The translations under genes and the position numbers were made by a program. Shown piece by piece: positions 1 to 8,527 of a DNA stretch of 64,000 nucleotides. Numbering within the stretch: position 1 is the first letter of the stretch; each line of letters starts with the position of its first letter. Origin of the DNA: CAYRRR01 sp964426755 (GTDB lineage Bacteria; Patescibacteriota; Saccharimonadia; Saccharimonadales; JAGQNJ01); assembly GCA_964426755.1 (NCBI GenBank), contig CAYRRR010000001.1:62001-126000 (forward strand). Reading direction: 5' to 3'. The notes under the pieces were generated by a model. The model did not search any database. It had not been told where the DNA came from and was given only the letters and a program-made list of their open reading frames with translations.

Positions 1-129
1 AGCCGGGCGTTTCGTTACTTTAAGCGTTTGGGTGAGTTAGCTGAAAACAGGCAACTTACTCAAAATCAACGATATTTACTAGAAGAGCTGCAGCTATACG
101 GCCAAAGTATTTTGCCGGAACAATCCTAA
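1..129 (+). CDS. C-terminal fragment of an unidentified protein
   Basis: An open frame runs from the window edge to TAA at 127-129 and gives 42 residues, rich in charged residues and leucine and probably helical. The start lies outside the window. No family is recognisable from this tail. Its stop overlaps, tail to tail, the stop of the small gene on the other strand by four bases. Confidence 0.5.
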   Translation, partial: SRAFRYFKRLGELAENRQLTQNQRYLLEELQLYGQSILPEQS

Positions 130-254
130 GCGGTGGTGTGGCGTATTTTGTGAAGAAAATACCACAAAGCAGCTAATGCTCCGAATAAGAACCACGCAAA
201 TGTAATTTGAATTTGAGTGCCAGGAATCTGGCCCAAAACAATGAACTCTAGCAT
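126..254 (-). CDS. Small single-pass membrane protein (42 aa)
   Basis: A short gene with unusually clear expression signals. The ATG at 254 is preceded by AAAGAGGAG (262-270) at 7 nt spacing and by a TTGACA / TAAATT promoter with a 17-nt spacer. The product has one hydrophobic segment in its middle and a basic, His-containing tail (KIRHTTA). The family is unknown. The strong Shine-Dalgarno and promoter argue that it is made despite its size, and the tail-to-tail overlap with the neighbouring stop is compatible with this compact genome. Confidence 0.6.
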   Translation of the reverse strand: MLEFIVLGQIPGTQIQITFAWFLFGALAALWYFLHKIRHTTA

Positions 255-277
255 AAAACCGCTCCTCTTTAATGAGT

Positions 278-306
278 AATTTAATGCTAAATTGCTAATA
301 TGTCAA
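278..306 (-). promoter_or_regulatory. Sigma70-type promoter of the 42-aa gene
   Basis: Read on the minus strand: TTGACA (301-306), 17-nt spacer, TAAATT (278-283). Transcription would begin about 270 and run into the Shine-Dalgarno of the small gene. Confidence 0.55.
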
Positions 307-322
307 TAATATTGTAAAGAGC

Positions 323-787
323 TTATGTTTTGTTTGCGCGGCGAGTAATTCGTCTAACCAGAGCGTTAATTTTGGTTATCCGTTGACGGTTGCCAATCAG
401 TAGCCCAAAACCAAAAAAAGCAATGATGCTGGCGAAGCCACGACCAAGGTTACCGTCAGCCGCACCAAGCGTTAAACCAGCAGTAACGAGTAATGCGATG
501 GCCGCAATATCATATACGAGTACCAAAATGGGATGATCGCGAAAGATAGTTTTTACAAATGAACTGCCGGTATCTTTCACGCGTAAGAGCAATCGTTTTG
601 CCCATTCATGATTTGTCGCCAATAGTCCGAGGCCGGCAAGAAATAATGGAATGCCGCCCACTCCCGGTAACCATCCAAATAATATTGAGGCGATAATAAG
701 TAGTACACCAAGAATATCTACTGCAATTTTCTTTGGTAGCGGCACTTCTTTTTTGAGTGTCTTATTAACAGTATCTCGCTTAGACAT
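323..787 (-). CDS. PGPGW-type transmembrane protein
   Basis: A 154-residue integral membrane protein. After a basic N-terminus there is a hydrophobic pair of segments around a Gly/Pro turn (GWLPGVGGIPLFLAGLGLL) followed by a W-A-K-R motif, the layout of the PGPGW family of putative transmembrane proteins. Two more hydrophobic stretches follow (about 90-130), then a strongly basic tail. Function unknown. A TACACT -10 with TGn extension (794-799) lies only 6 nt from the ATG, so the mRNA is probably leaderless. A second, shorter PGPGW protein is at 50210. Confidence 0.7.
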   Translation of the reverse strand: MSKRDTVNKTLKKEVPLPKKIAVDILGVLLIIASILFGWLPGVGGIPLFLAGLGLLATNHEWAKRLLLRVKDTGSSFVKTIFRDHPILVLVYDIAAIALLVTAGLTLGAADGNLGRGFASIIAFFGFGLLIGNRQRITKINALVRRITRRANKT

Positions 788-860
788 GTAGTTAGTGTAG
801 CAAACCCATGCCGAGTATGTAATTTATCGGTAGCGAAGCGGTTGCGATATAATAAAGATA

Positions 861-1475
861 ATGGCCGAAAACTTAGAAAGTTTTAAGAATATCGACCCGC
901 AAGGCGTCGGCGTAGCTTTATCTATTAATGGGCACACAAGGGCGATGGACAAGTTTTTTGGAAAGCTGCCCCCTAGCTACGGTGTGCCGATGCCACCAGA
1001 CTCGCTGCACGTGACAATCTTGTCAGCCGAAGAAACCGTCATTCCGATCGAGAGCGAGCGTGAGCTGCTACTGCTTCGTAATGCGGAGCGAGAGATTCAT
1101 CGCCGTTTGGCTCGGTTGCCACTCCAGGCAATGGTGATGCGGCCGGCCGGTGAAGAGCTTGAGAAGTTTGGCAGATTTCTCGCCATACCCGTACATTCTT
1201 TGCCCTATATGGAGTCATTACGGCAAGATCTTATAGAGGTATGCGAAGAGGAGATAGGAGTTACGGTTAATCAAGAAATTAACTGGCATATGTCAGTTGT
1301 GCGGCAGAACAGAAATCGGGTCAGGGCTCGTAATAATACACCGCCGTTTCCGGGTGCACTGCACGTTAATGGCTTCGATCTTCAGCGGCGTGTTTATGGT
1401 AGTGATCGTCAAGGCAAGCCTAAGCAAGCTTATATCAATCACCCGCAGCAATCTCATTTACGACGTGCGATCTAG
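861..1475 (+). CDS. 2H phosphoesterase superfamily protein (2'-5' RNA ligase-like)
   Basis: 204 residues with two H-x-T/S motifs of the 2H phosphoesterase fold: HVT in SLHVTIL near residue 50 and HMS in NWHMSVV near residue 142. These would form the symmetric active site acting on 2'-5' or cyclic phosphate bonds in RNA or nucleotides. Family members include LigT/ThpR and cyclic phosphodiesterases; the true substrate cannot be read from sequence. TATAAT at 848-853 lies 7 nt before the ATG, indicating a leaderless transcript. uvrA follows on the same strand with its own promoter. Confidence 0.7.
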   Translation: MAENLESFKNIDPQGVGVALSINGHTRAMDKFFGKLPPSYGVPMPPDSLHVTILSAEETVIPIESERELLLLRNAEREIHRRLARLPLQAMVMRPAGEELEKFGRFLAIPVHSLPYMESLRQDLIEVCEEEIGVTVNQEINWHMSVVRQNRNRVRARNNTPPFPGALHVNGFDLQRRVYGSDRQGKPKQAYINHPQQSHLRRAI

Positions 1476-1512
1476 AAAAAATCTTGAATTCCGCGTATAA
1501 TAGTCTGATTAT

Positions 1513-4323
1513 ATGAAAGATGTCATCGCGGTTAAGGGAGCGCGTGAGCACAATCTTAAAGATATATCTTTAGAGATTCCTCGCGACAAGCTAGTGGTCA
1601 TAACGGGCTTAAGTGGCTCTGGTAAATCGTCATTAGCGTTTGATACTATTTACGCTGAAGGCCAACGTCGCTATGTTGAAAGTCTTTCAAGCTACGCGCG
1701 GCAGTTTTTGGGTTTAATGGAGAAACCGGATGTTGATCAAATTGACGGTCTTTCGCCGGCAATCAGTATTGATCAAAAATCAACCAGCCGTAACCCGCGT
1801 TCAACGGTTGCTACTGTGACCGAAATTTATGATTATTTGCGGCTTTTATTTGCGCGCGTAGGTACACCGCACTGTCCAGTTTGCGGTAAACCGGTAACGC
1901 GTCAAACAACCCAGGCAATTGTGGACACTATTATTCGTAACAACAAAGACGCAAGACTTATTATTCTTGCTCCGGTTGTGATAGACAAAAAGGGTGCTTT
2001 TGAGCATGTTCCCGAACAGTACCAGCGTGCCGGCTTTGCTCGCGTCCGTGTCGACGGTGTAATCTATGCATTAGACGAATTTCCTGAGCTCGATAAAGCT
2101 AAAAAACACACAATCGAAATCGTGGCCGATCGTCTTACAAATAATAAAGATAATGAAGGACGACTAAGCCAGTCGGTTGAACAGGCGCTGGATATTGCGG
2201 ACGGTAAGGTTGCGGTTTTAAATGCTGATTCAAACGAAGAGTCTATCCATACGCTTATGTACGCGTGTGTTGATCATCCCGATGTGTTGATTCCGGAGCT
2301 TGAGCCACGCACGTTTAGTTTTAATAGTCCGCACGGAGCATGCCCGGTTTGTACGGGACTTGGCTCTCGTTTAGAAGTTGACCCTGATTTAGTGATTCCA
2401 AACGGACGCCTAACACTTGCCGAAGGAGCTATCAGACCATTTAACCGCGTTAATACCGATGCTTGGTACATGAAGAAGCTGCAAGCGGTTGGCGATGCCT
2501 ATGGTTTTAGTATTCATGAGCAAACCAGCGAAATTTCCGAGGCCAATATGGAGCGAATTTTGTACGGAACCGGCAGTCAAACGTATCGAATATCACTGGG
2601 GATTGGACGTTCATACCAGACTACCTATGAAGGTGTTATTCCTAATCTTGAGCGCCGTCACAAAGAAACCGAGAGTGATTTTATTCGTCGTGACATTGAA
2701 CGGTTCATGCAGGAACGGCCATGCCATGCCTGTCACGGTAAACGTTTAAAACCTGAAGTGCTGGCGGTAAAAGTTGATGGCAAATCGATTATGGATATAT
2801 GTGAATTGTCGATTGATGATGCCGCCAGCTATTTCAATAACTTGACCCTTAGCACCACCGAGCTTCATATTGCTGAACAAATTTTAAAAGAAATCTGTGC
2901 TCGCTTATCATTTTTACAAGACGTTGGATTAAATTATTTGTCGCTTCTTAGAAGCGCAACTACGCTGAGCGGCGGCGAGGCGCAGCGTATTCGGCTGGCT
3001 ACACAGATTGGTTCTGGCTTAATGGGTGTACTATACGTGCTTGACGAGCCATCTATTGGTCTGCATCAACGAGATAATGATCGGCTCATTAGAACCCTGA
3101 AACACTTACGTGACCTTGGTAATACTGTCATTGTAGTTGAGCACGATGAAGATACGATTCGTACTGCTGATTATTTGGTAGACATTGGTCCAGGAGCTGG
3201 TATTCATGGCGGGCGAATAGTTGCTCATGGTACACCAGGGCAAGTGTCTAAAAACAGCAAGAGTATTACCGGTCAGTATCTGCAAGGTAGTAAGCAAATT
3301 GCCGTGCCAAAAAGACGACGCGAGGGCAATGGTAAGTTTTTAAGTGTAAAAGGCGCACGCGAGAACAACCTAAAAAGCATAGATGTTGATATACCGCTCG
3401 GTAAGTTAGTGGTTGTAAGCGGAGTGTCTGGTTCTGGTAAATCTACTCTCATTAATGACATTTTAGCTAAAGAGCTGTCTGCGCGATTGCACCGAGCTAA
3501 TGCGGTGCCGGGCAAGCACGATGATATTGAAGGCATTAAGCAGCTTGATAAAGCCATCATTATAGACCAGTCACCAATTGGTCGAACGCCAAGGTCAAAT
3601 CCGGCAACTTATACTGGTGTCTTTACACCGATACGAGAACTGTTCGCAAGCGTACCTGAAGCCAAACTGCGAGGGTATAGCCCCGGGCGTTTTAGCTTTA
3701 ACGTTAAGGGCGGACGTTGCGAAAACTGTGCTGGCGACGGCATCATTAAGATAGAAATGCACTTTTTGCCTGATGTTTATGTGCCATGCGAAGTTTGCAA
3801 GGGTAAACGCTATAACCGTGAGGCTCTTGAGATCCATTACAAGGGTAAGACCATCAGTGATGTACTTGAAATGACCTGCGAAACTGCGCTGGAGTTTTTT
3901 GAAAATATTCCAAGCATTGCCCGCAAGCTGCAAACCTTAGTTGATGTTGGTCTCGGCTACATAACTTTAGGTCAGCCGGCTACAACCTTGAGTGGTGGCG
4001 AGGCACAGCGTATCAAATTAGCCAGTGAGTTATCACGTCGCCCAACTGGACGCACCTTGTACATTCTTGATGAGCCGACAACCGGTCTGCATATGGCTGA
4101 CGTTGATAAGCTGCTCAACGTGTTGCACGCTCTCGTTGATGCTGGCAATAGTATGATTGTGATTGAGCACAACCTAGATGTTATAAAATCAGCCGATCAC
4201 ATTATCGATATGGGGCCCGATGGCGGACAGAACGGCGGCATGATTATTGCTGAAGGTACGCCAGAAATTGTATCAAAAGCTACTAACTCTTACACCGGTC
4301 AGTTCTTGAAGCGTTTATTGTAG
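1513..4323 (+). CDS. uvrA: Excinuclease ABC subunit A
   Basis: Damage-sensing ATPase of nucleotide excision repair, of normal family length (936 aa). Two ABC cassettes are visible. Walker A motifs are GLSGSGKS (about 32-39) and GVSGSGKS (about 637-644), and LSGGEAQRI signatures lie near 485 and 826, each followed by a DEP Walker B. Zinc CxxC pairs are present (CPVCGKP, CPVCTGLG, CHACHGKR; CENCAGDG and CEVCKGKR in the second half). TATAAT at 1496-1501 lies 11 nt before the ATG, leaving almost no leader. uvrC is at 9451; uvrB is not in the window. Confidence 0.97.
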   Translation: MKDVIAVKGAREHNLKDISLEIPRDKLVVITGLSGSGKSSLAFDTIYAEGQRRYVESLSSYARQFLGLMEKPDVDQIDGLSPAISIDQKSTSRNPRSTVATVTEIYDYLRLLFARVGTPHCPVCGKPVTRQTTQAIVDTIIRNNKDARLIILAPVVIDKKGAFEHVPEQYQRAGFARVRVDGVIYALDEFPELDKAKKHTIEIVADRLTNNKDNEGRLSQSVEQALDIADGKVAVLNADSNEESIHTLMYACVDHPDVLIPELEPRTFSFNSPHGACPVCTGLGSRLEVDPDLVIPNGRLTLAEGAIRPFNRVNTDAWYMKKLQAVGDAYGFSIHEQTSEISEANMERILYGTGSQTYRISLGIGRSYQTTYEGVIPNLERRHKETESDFIRRDIERFMQERPCHACHGKRLKPEVLAVKVDGKSIMDICELSIDDAASYFNNLTLSTTELHIAEQILKEICARLSFLQDVGLNYLSLLRSATTLSGGEAQRIRLATQIGSGLMGVLYVLDEPSIGLHQRDNDRLIRTLKHLRDLGNTVIVVEHDEDTIRTADYLVDIGPGAGIHGGRIVAHGTPGQVSKNSKSITGQYLQGSKQIAVPKRRREGNGKFLSVKGARENNLKSIDVDIPLGKLVVVSGVSGSGKSTLINDILAKELSARLHRANAVPGKHDDIEGIKQLDKAIIIDQSPIGRTPRSNPATYTGVFTPIRELFASVPEAKLRGYSPGRFSFNVKGGRCENCAGDGIIKIEMHFLPDVYVPCEVCKGKRYNREALEIHYKGKTISDVLEMTCETALEFFENIPSIARKLQTLVDVGLGYITLGQPATTLSGGEAQRIKLASELSRRPTGRTLYILDEPTTGLHMADVDKLLNVLHALVDAGNSMIVIEHNLDVIKSADHIIDMGPDGGQNGGMIIAEGTPEIVSKATNSYTGQFLKRLL

Positions 4324-4359
4324 TATCTGCTTTTGTTTAGCTCGGCTACAGATGGTACT

Positions 4360-5037
4360 ATGACGAATATGACTGATTTTGTTATTAACCCTTCTTGTTC
4401 AATGGAGTTACAACCGTATACTAAAGAAGGTTTTTTTAATGAGGTAGCGTTTGATGCTGAGTCCTGCAAGGAGTTGTTAAGGTCATTTGGTGTTGAACAT
4501 AGTGATGTCCCGATTGATGTACAGCTAACGGTCGCAGACGGAAGGGTAGCGGGACACACAATCGGCACTTTTACAGGTACTGATGTTACCCATATTGAAG
4601 TTGCCATAGGCATAATTAATAATCCTAATGCTAGGTTTCGTAGCAAGGGGCGTGCAGCGAGGGTATTGTCCGATTGTCACACGACGGCAGTACATGAATT
4701 TTCTCACGTGGCTGATATGCTGAACACTCCCAGGTATCTCCAGGAACGTGCTCGGCATGCCCGGGCTCGTTATGGGGCTTTGAGCGGTGGAGTGCTGTTA
4801 GGTATAGGATCCGTACTAACTTCAGCCGTAAAAGAGTCGAGGAATAATTACCAAGATGAGCGAAACAAAAGATTACTTAAGAATATCGGGCTAAAAGGTG
4901 CAATTGGAGCGCTGGCGACGGCTCTTTCGATCGGCATCATTCATAGAAAAAGTTATACCGAATCACCAACTGAAAAACGCGCATACCAAAGAGAGGGCCA
5001 AAGTCATCAATATCCAACAATTGTAGAGGTGCTTTAG
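4360..5037 (+). CDS. Putative membrane-bound zinc metallopeptidase-like protein (HEFSH)
   Basis: 225 residues. An HExxH motif (HEFSH, near residue 112) sits in a helix TTAVHEFSHVADM, the usual zinc site of gluzincin-type peptidases. The second half has two hydrophobic Gly/Ala-rich segments (about 140-160 and 180-200) separated by a charged loop. No family is recognised, and a third zinc ligand cannot be assigned. I start it at ATG 4360 rather than the TTG nine codons upstream, because TACAGA at 4347-4352 sits at the spacing used by other genes here. The stop overlaps that of the convergent DedA gene. Confidence 0.55.
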   Translation: MTNMTDFVINPSCSMELQPYTKEGFFNEVAFDAESCKELLRSFGVEHSDVPIDVQLTVADGRVAGHTIGTFTGTDVTHIEVAIGIINNPNARFRSKGRAARVLSDCHTTAVHEFSHVADMLNTPRYLQERARHARARYGALSGGVLLGIGSVLTSAVKESRNNYQDERNKRLLKNIGLKGAIGALATALSIGIIHRKSYTESPTEKRAYQREGQSHQYPTIVEVL

Positions 5038-5693
5038 TCGATTTTTTTATTTAAAAAGATATTACGCAAGCCTAATTTAAAGCGTTCAGCGATTTTTTGG
5101 CGGGTACTTTTTTCTTTCAAAAGGTGATGAAGTGCCGGGCCAAACGTTAATAGGGTAACGAGTAAAAAGACCGGGATAACAAACAGCTCGATAATGTGCG
5201 GATCAATTATGGCGCCGGCAAAATAACCTAAAAGTGTAACACCTACGCCCCAGATCAGTGCGCCCATCACATTATAGAGCATAAAACGCTGACGAGGCAT
5301 CTTGCCTATGCCCGCAACCATTGGCGCAAAGGTGCGTACAACTGGTACAAAACGTGCCAAGATAATGGTTTTGCCGCCGTGGTCGTTATAAAACTTCTCT
5401 GCCCGTTCAATGTGCTTTTTTTGAAAAAAGATACCATCTTCTTTTCTAAAAATGCGCGGACCGGTACGGCGGCCAATGCTATAACCAACATTATCGCCAA
5501 TGATTGCGGCCGCTACAATAACGGTAATTAGCCAGTAAATATTAAGATGTCCTTGCGCTGCGAAGAAGCCTGAAATAAACAACAATGTATCGCCCGGTAG
5601 AAAAAAGCCAATCAGCAAACCTGATTCAGCAAAAACAATTGCGCCAACCCCTAAAATGCCAAATGTTTGTAAAATCTTTTCTATATTGAACAC
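5034..5693 (-). CDS. DedA family membrane protein
   Basis: 219 residues with DedA/SNARE-associated features: N-terminal re-entrant hydrophobic segments (LLIGFFLPGDTLLFISG), the loop GDNVGYSIGRRTGP, the motif ARFVPVVRTFAPMVAG with conserved Arg, then GALIWGVGVTLLGYFAG. DedA proteins are thought to flip or move lipids such as undecaprenyl phosphate or phosphatidylethanolamine and to support membrane potential. The start is GTG at 5693; TATAAT (minus strand, 5702-5707) lies 8 nt upstream, so it is probably leaderless. Confidence 0.85.
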   Translation of the reverse strand: MFNIEKILQTFGILGVGAIVFAESGLLIGFFLPGDTLLFISGFFAAQGHLNIYWLITVIVAAAIIGDNVGYSIGRRTGPRIFRKEDGIFFQKKHIERAEKFYNDHGGKTIILARFVPVVRTFAPMVAGIGKMPRQRFMLYNVMGALIWGVGVTLLGYFAGAIIDPHIIELFVIPVFLLVTLLTFGPALHHLLKEKSTRQKIAERFKLGLRNIFLNKKID

Positions 5694-5770
5694 TGCTGTG
5701 TATTATATCAAACATTAAGACCATATTTTTGCTATAATAGTAAGACATAAGCTGACACGGAGGAAGAATA

Positions 5771-6424
5771 ATGGCAACTGGTGATATTACATTAGCGCTT
5801 GAAAAAAGAGAAGTTACAGGTAAGCAAGTTCGTGCACTGCGGAGAAGCGGCATTACCCCAGCGGTTATACATAATCATGGTAAAGAATCGATTATTGTTA
5901 ACGCGCCAAGCATTGAGATTACTAAAGTTTATCAAGCAGCTGGTAAGCACAGTCCGGTCGACTTGACTGTCGGCTCAGAAAAGTACCTTGCCATTATTAA
6001 AGAGGTAGATCTTGATCCGCGCAAAAATACGCTTAGGCATGTAGTATTTAACGCGGTTCGTCAAAATGAGAAAGTACAAACCGAGGTACCGATTCGTCTT
6101 GAAGGTGACAGTGCTGCTGAAAAAGCCGGCCTTATGTTGTTGCCGCAGCTAGAGCAGGTTGAAGTTGAGGCAGTACCGCGCTCATTGCCTGACGAGCTTA
6201 TAATTAGCATTGATCAGTTGACAGAAATAGGCGACAAACTGACAGTTGGCGATTTAACTGCACCAGACGGCGTAACAATTTTAACCGATGCTGAACATCC
6301 TATCGTGTCAGTTATTGAAACACCAGCACAACAGTCTGAAGAGGCAGAAGCTGAAGAACAGGCTGAAGAGGGCGAGGCCGGCGAAAAGGGCGCCGCTGAA
6401 TCAACCGAAGCTGACGCCTCATAA
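5771..6424 (+). CDS. rplY: 50S ribosomal protein bL25 (Ctc form)
   Basis: 217 residues. The N-terminal L25 domain binds 5S rRNA and starts with the typical run of alternating Lys/Arg and V-T-G-K. A second TL5/Ctc beta domain follows (about 100-185), then a low-complexity acidic tail rich in Glu/Ala. Unlike most genes here it has a real leader: TATAAT with TGn extension at 5733-5738 and a strong GGAGGA Shine-Dalgarno 6-7 nt before the ATG, fitting a highly expressed ribosomal gene. Confidence 0.92.
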   Translation: MATGDITLALEKREVTGKQVRALRRSGITPAVIHNHGKESIIVNAPSIEITKVYQAAGKHSPVDLTVGSEKYLAIIKEVDLDPRKNTLRHVVFNAVRQNEKVQTEVPIRLEGDSAAEKAGLMLLPQLEQVEVEAVPRSLPDELIISIDQLTEIGDKLTVGDLTAPDGVTILTDAEHPIVSVIETPAQQSEEAEAEEQAEEGEAGEKGAAESTEADAS

Positions 6425-6446
6425 ACAGTACGGTTAGTTGCTTTAA

Positions 6447-6507
6447 TAACTATACTGCAATTAATACTTAACGTGTTAACTATTAACATGTTAAGTATCA
6501 TAGTTAT
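6447..6507. terminator. Inverted repeat between convergent genes, likely bidirectional terminator
   Basis: Outer arms ATAACTAT (6447-6454) and ATAGTTAT (6500-6507) are perfect. Inner arms around 6464-6477 and 6485-6498 pair with one mismatch. The element lies between the 3' ends of rplY and the ABC exporter. It is AT-rich without a strong T tract, so termination is inferred from position. Confidence 0.45.
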
Positions 6508-8291
6508 GTTTCTATAAAGCCGCCTGATTGACGGTTCCATAGCTCAGCATATTTACCGTCCTTTCGGATTAGTTCTCGGTGCGAACCTTGTTCGATAATT
6601 TTACCGTTATGCAGTACAATTATGCGATCCATTTTTTGAACGGTGCTTAAACGGTGAGCGATTACTATTGCGGTGCGATCCTTCATAAGCGTCCAAAGTG
6701 CGTCTTGAATTAGTGCCTCACTCTCAGAATCGAGCGCACTGGTGGCCTCGTCAAGTACTAAAATCGGCGCGTTTTTTATCATCGCCCGGGCAATGGCAAT
6801 CCGTTGACGCTGTCCGCCAGACAGTTTAACGCCGCGTTCACCCACTAATGTATCGTAGCCACTTGGTAAGTCTTTAATGAAGTCATGGGCATGAGCCATT
6901 TTAGCGACAGCTTCAATCTCTCGTCGCGTAGCATTCAGGTTGCCATATGCAATGTTTTCACGTAATGTGCGATGAAATAAAAGCGGTTCTTGTGGTACGT
7001 AAGAAATAACAGATCGCAAATCATTTTGTGTTATTTTTGCAATATTCTGGTTGTCGATGGCTATTTCGCCGCTTTCGATATCTGAAAAGCGTAATAAAAT
7101 TTTAGTGAGCGAGGTTTTGCCGGAACCCGAGTGACCTACTAATCCGACTTTTTCACCAGGTTTAATTGTTAAGTTCAATTTATTAAATAGCAGTTCATTA
7201 GCGTCTTTGTGCCGAAACACAACATTTTTGAAAACTATCTTACCTCTGGATATGTGTAGCGTTTCGGGCTCTAGCGGATCTTTTATTTCTGGAGCCATGG
7301 CTAGTTTGTGTACCATATCACTGGCATCGCCAATTGCTCGATTATAATTTCTGAGCGAGCTATTACTAAAATTAAATAACTGACTAATGATATTGGCGGT
7401 GTAGTTCAAGATTAAAAAGACGAGAGCTACATTAGCGTTAAATATCACTACGCTAAACGTTGCAATTACAAAAGATGCGATATTAATTGTACCGGTAGCG
7501 GCTGAAAATATCGCGACCTGCTTTTGTTGTTCAATCGCAACTTGTCTCAGTTTATTTTTAGTGGTGGTTGTGGCGCTTTGAAATCGTTTAACTTCAAAGT
7601 TATCTGACGAGAAACTTTTAATAGCCATAATGTTAGTCAAAGCGTCGGCTAGATATCCGGTTTGTTCGCTTTCAGCACGAGCATGAGCCTTGCCTGTTTG
7701 GCGCACCCTTTTTGATGCTTTAATCGCGATTAAAACGTAAGAAATTGCAAAGAAAATTAACAATACAACAAATAGGGGCGATCGAGGGAACAAGATTATA
7801 GAGGTAATAAGTATGCCGACTACAAGTTGCAGCGTACCGTATACGGTTGTATCGGCGATACGAACATAGCTGCCAAGCAGTTTGTTGGTCTGCGACACTA
7901 ACGATCCGCTAAAATTATCTGCAAAGAAGTTTGAGCTTTGAGAAATAAGGTGCGAAAACACTCTGTCTGCCAAGTTTTTAAGCACCCTCATTTCAAGGCC
8001 CCATTGCAAAATGTCTAGTACGCGCCACAACACAAAGCTGCTGATAAATACCAATAATGCATAGGTAAGTATTTCGCTGCCAAAGCTTTGCCATAACTGT
8101 CCAGGTACATAGTTTTGGTTACTTATTTTCTCTAAAGCATTGGCTAAGATAAGCGGTGGCAAATATTGTCCGCACAACACCGTAAGGGGTAAAACAATAC
8201 CAATGCCAAGTAGCCTAAGTCTGTACTTAGAAACCTCGTCCCAATAGACGCGCAATACCTTTTTTGCTTGTAATTTACTTTTTTGTGACAT
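6504..8291 (-). CDS. ABC transporter, fused membrane and ATPase domains (type I exporter half)
   Basis: 595 residues: a six-helix exporter membrane domain (about 20-310), then an ABC ATPase with GHSGSGKTS Walker A near 388, Q-loop YVPQEPLLF, LSGGQRQRIAIARAM signature near 490, Walker B LVLDEATSALD and the H-loop AHRLSTV. It should work as a homodimer exporting lipid, peptide or drug; the substrate is not readable. An AGGAGG Shine-Dalgarno lies just upstream of the ATG at 8291. It is transcribed away from trhO across a 236-nt intergenic region rich in small hairpins. Confidence 0.9.
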   Translation of the reverse strand: MSQKSKLQAKKVLRVYWDEVSKYRLRLLGIGIVLPLTVLCGQYLPPLILANALEKISNQNYVPGQLWQSFGSEILTYALLVFISSFVLWRVLDILQWGLEMRVLKNLADRVFSHLISQSSNFFADNFSGSLVSQTNKLLGSYVRIADTTVYGTLQLVVGILITSIILFPRSPLFVVLLIFFAISYVLIAIKASKRVRQTGKAHARAESEQTGYLADALTNIMAIKSFSSDNFEVKRFQSATTTTKNKLRQVAIEQQKQVAIFSAATGTINIASFVIATFSVVIFNANVALVFLILNYTANIISQLFNFSNSSLRNYNRAIGDASDMVHKLAMAPEIKDPLEPETLHISRGKIVFKNVVFRHKDANELLFNKLNLTIKPGEKVGLVGHSGSGKTSLTKILLRFSDIESGEIAIDNQNIAKITQNDLRSVISYVPQEPLLFHRTLRENIAYGNLNATRREIEAVAKMAHAHDFIKDLPSGYDTLVGERGVKLSGGQRQRIAIARAMIKNAPILVLDEATSALDSESEALIQDALWTLMKDRTAIVIAHRLSTVQKMDRIIVLHNGKIIEQGSHRELIRKDGKYAELWNRQSGGFIET

Positions 8292-8365
8292 GGGCAGCCT
8301 CCTGCTGCGAAGTTAAATAAGAATGTTTAGATTTTTGTTGGATTAACAACGAACGAGTAGTTTAG

Positions 8366-8428
8366 CTTCGCTCGCTGTAGGCGACCGAAGAGAAAAATTG
8401 AATTTTGACTGTAATTCGCATGACTGCG
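8366..8428. other. Intergenic small-hairpin cluster between divergent genes
   Basis: The 236-nt gap between the ABC exporter and trhO contains an interrupted hairpin, CTTCG/CGAAG (8366-8370, 8386-8390) enclosing CGC/GCG, and CGCA-TGAC-TGCG (8417-8428). No reading frame is credible. The style, short GC-capped stems with tiny loops, resembles the clusters downstream of three tRNA genes in this window. Confidence 0.35.
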
Positions 8429-8527
8429 TGTGATCGCCTTTCCGTTAGGTTAACAATATCGAAAAAAACTATACCATAAGACTGACGGTAATGACAAGGG
8501 CTGAATTTTATTATAGAATAATACATT

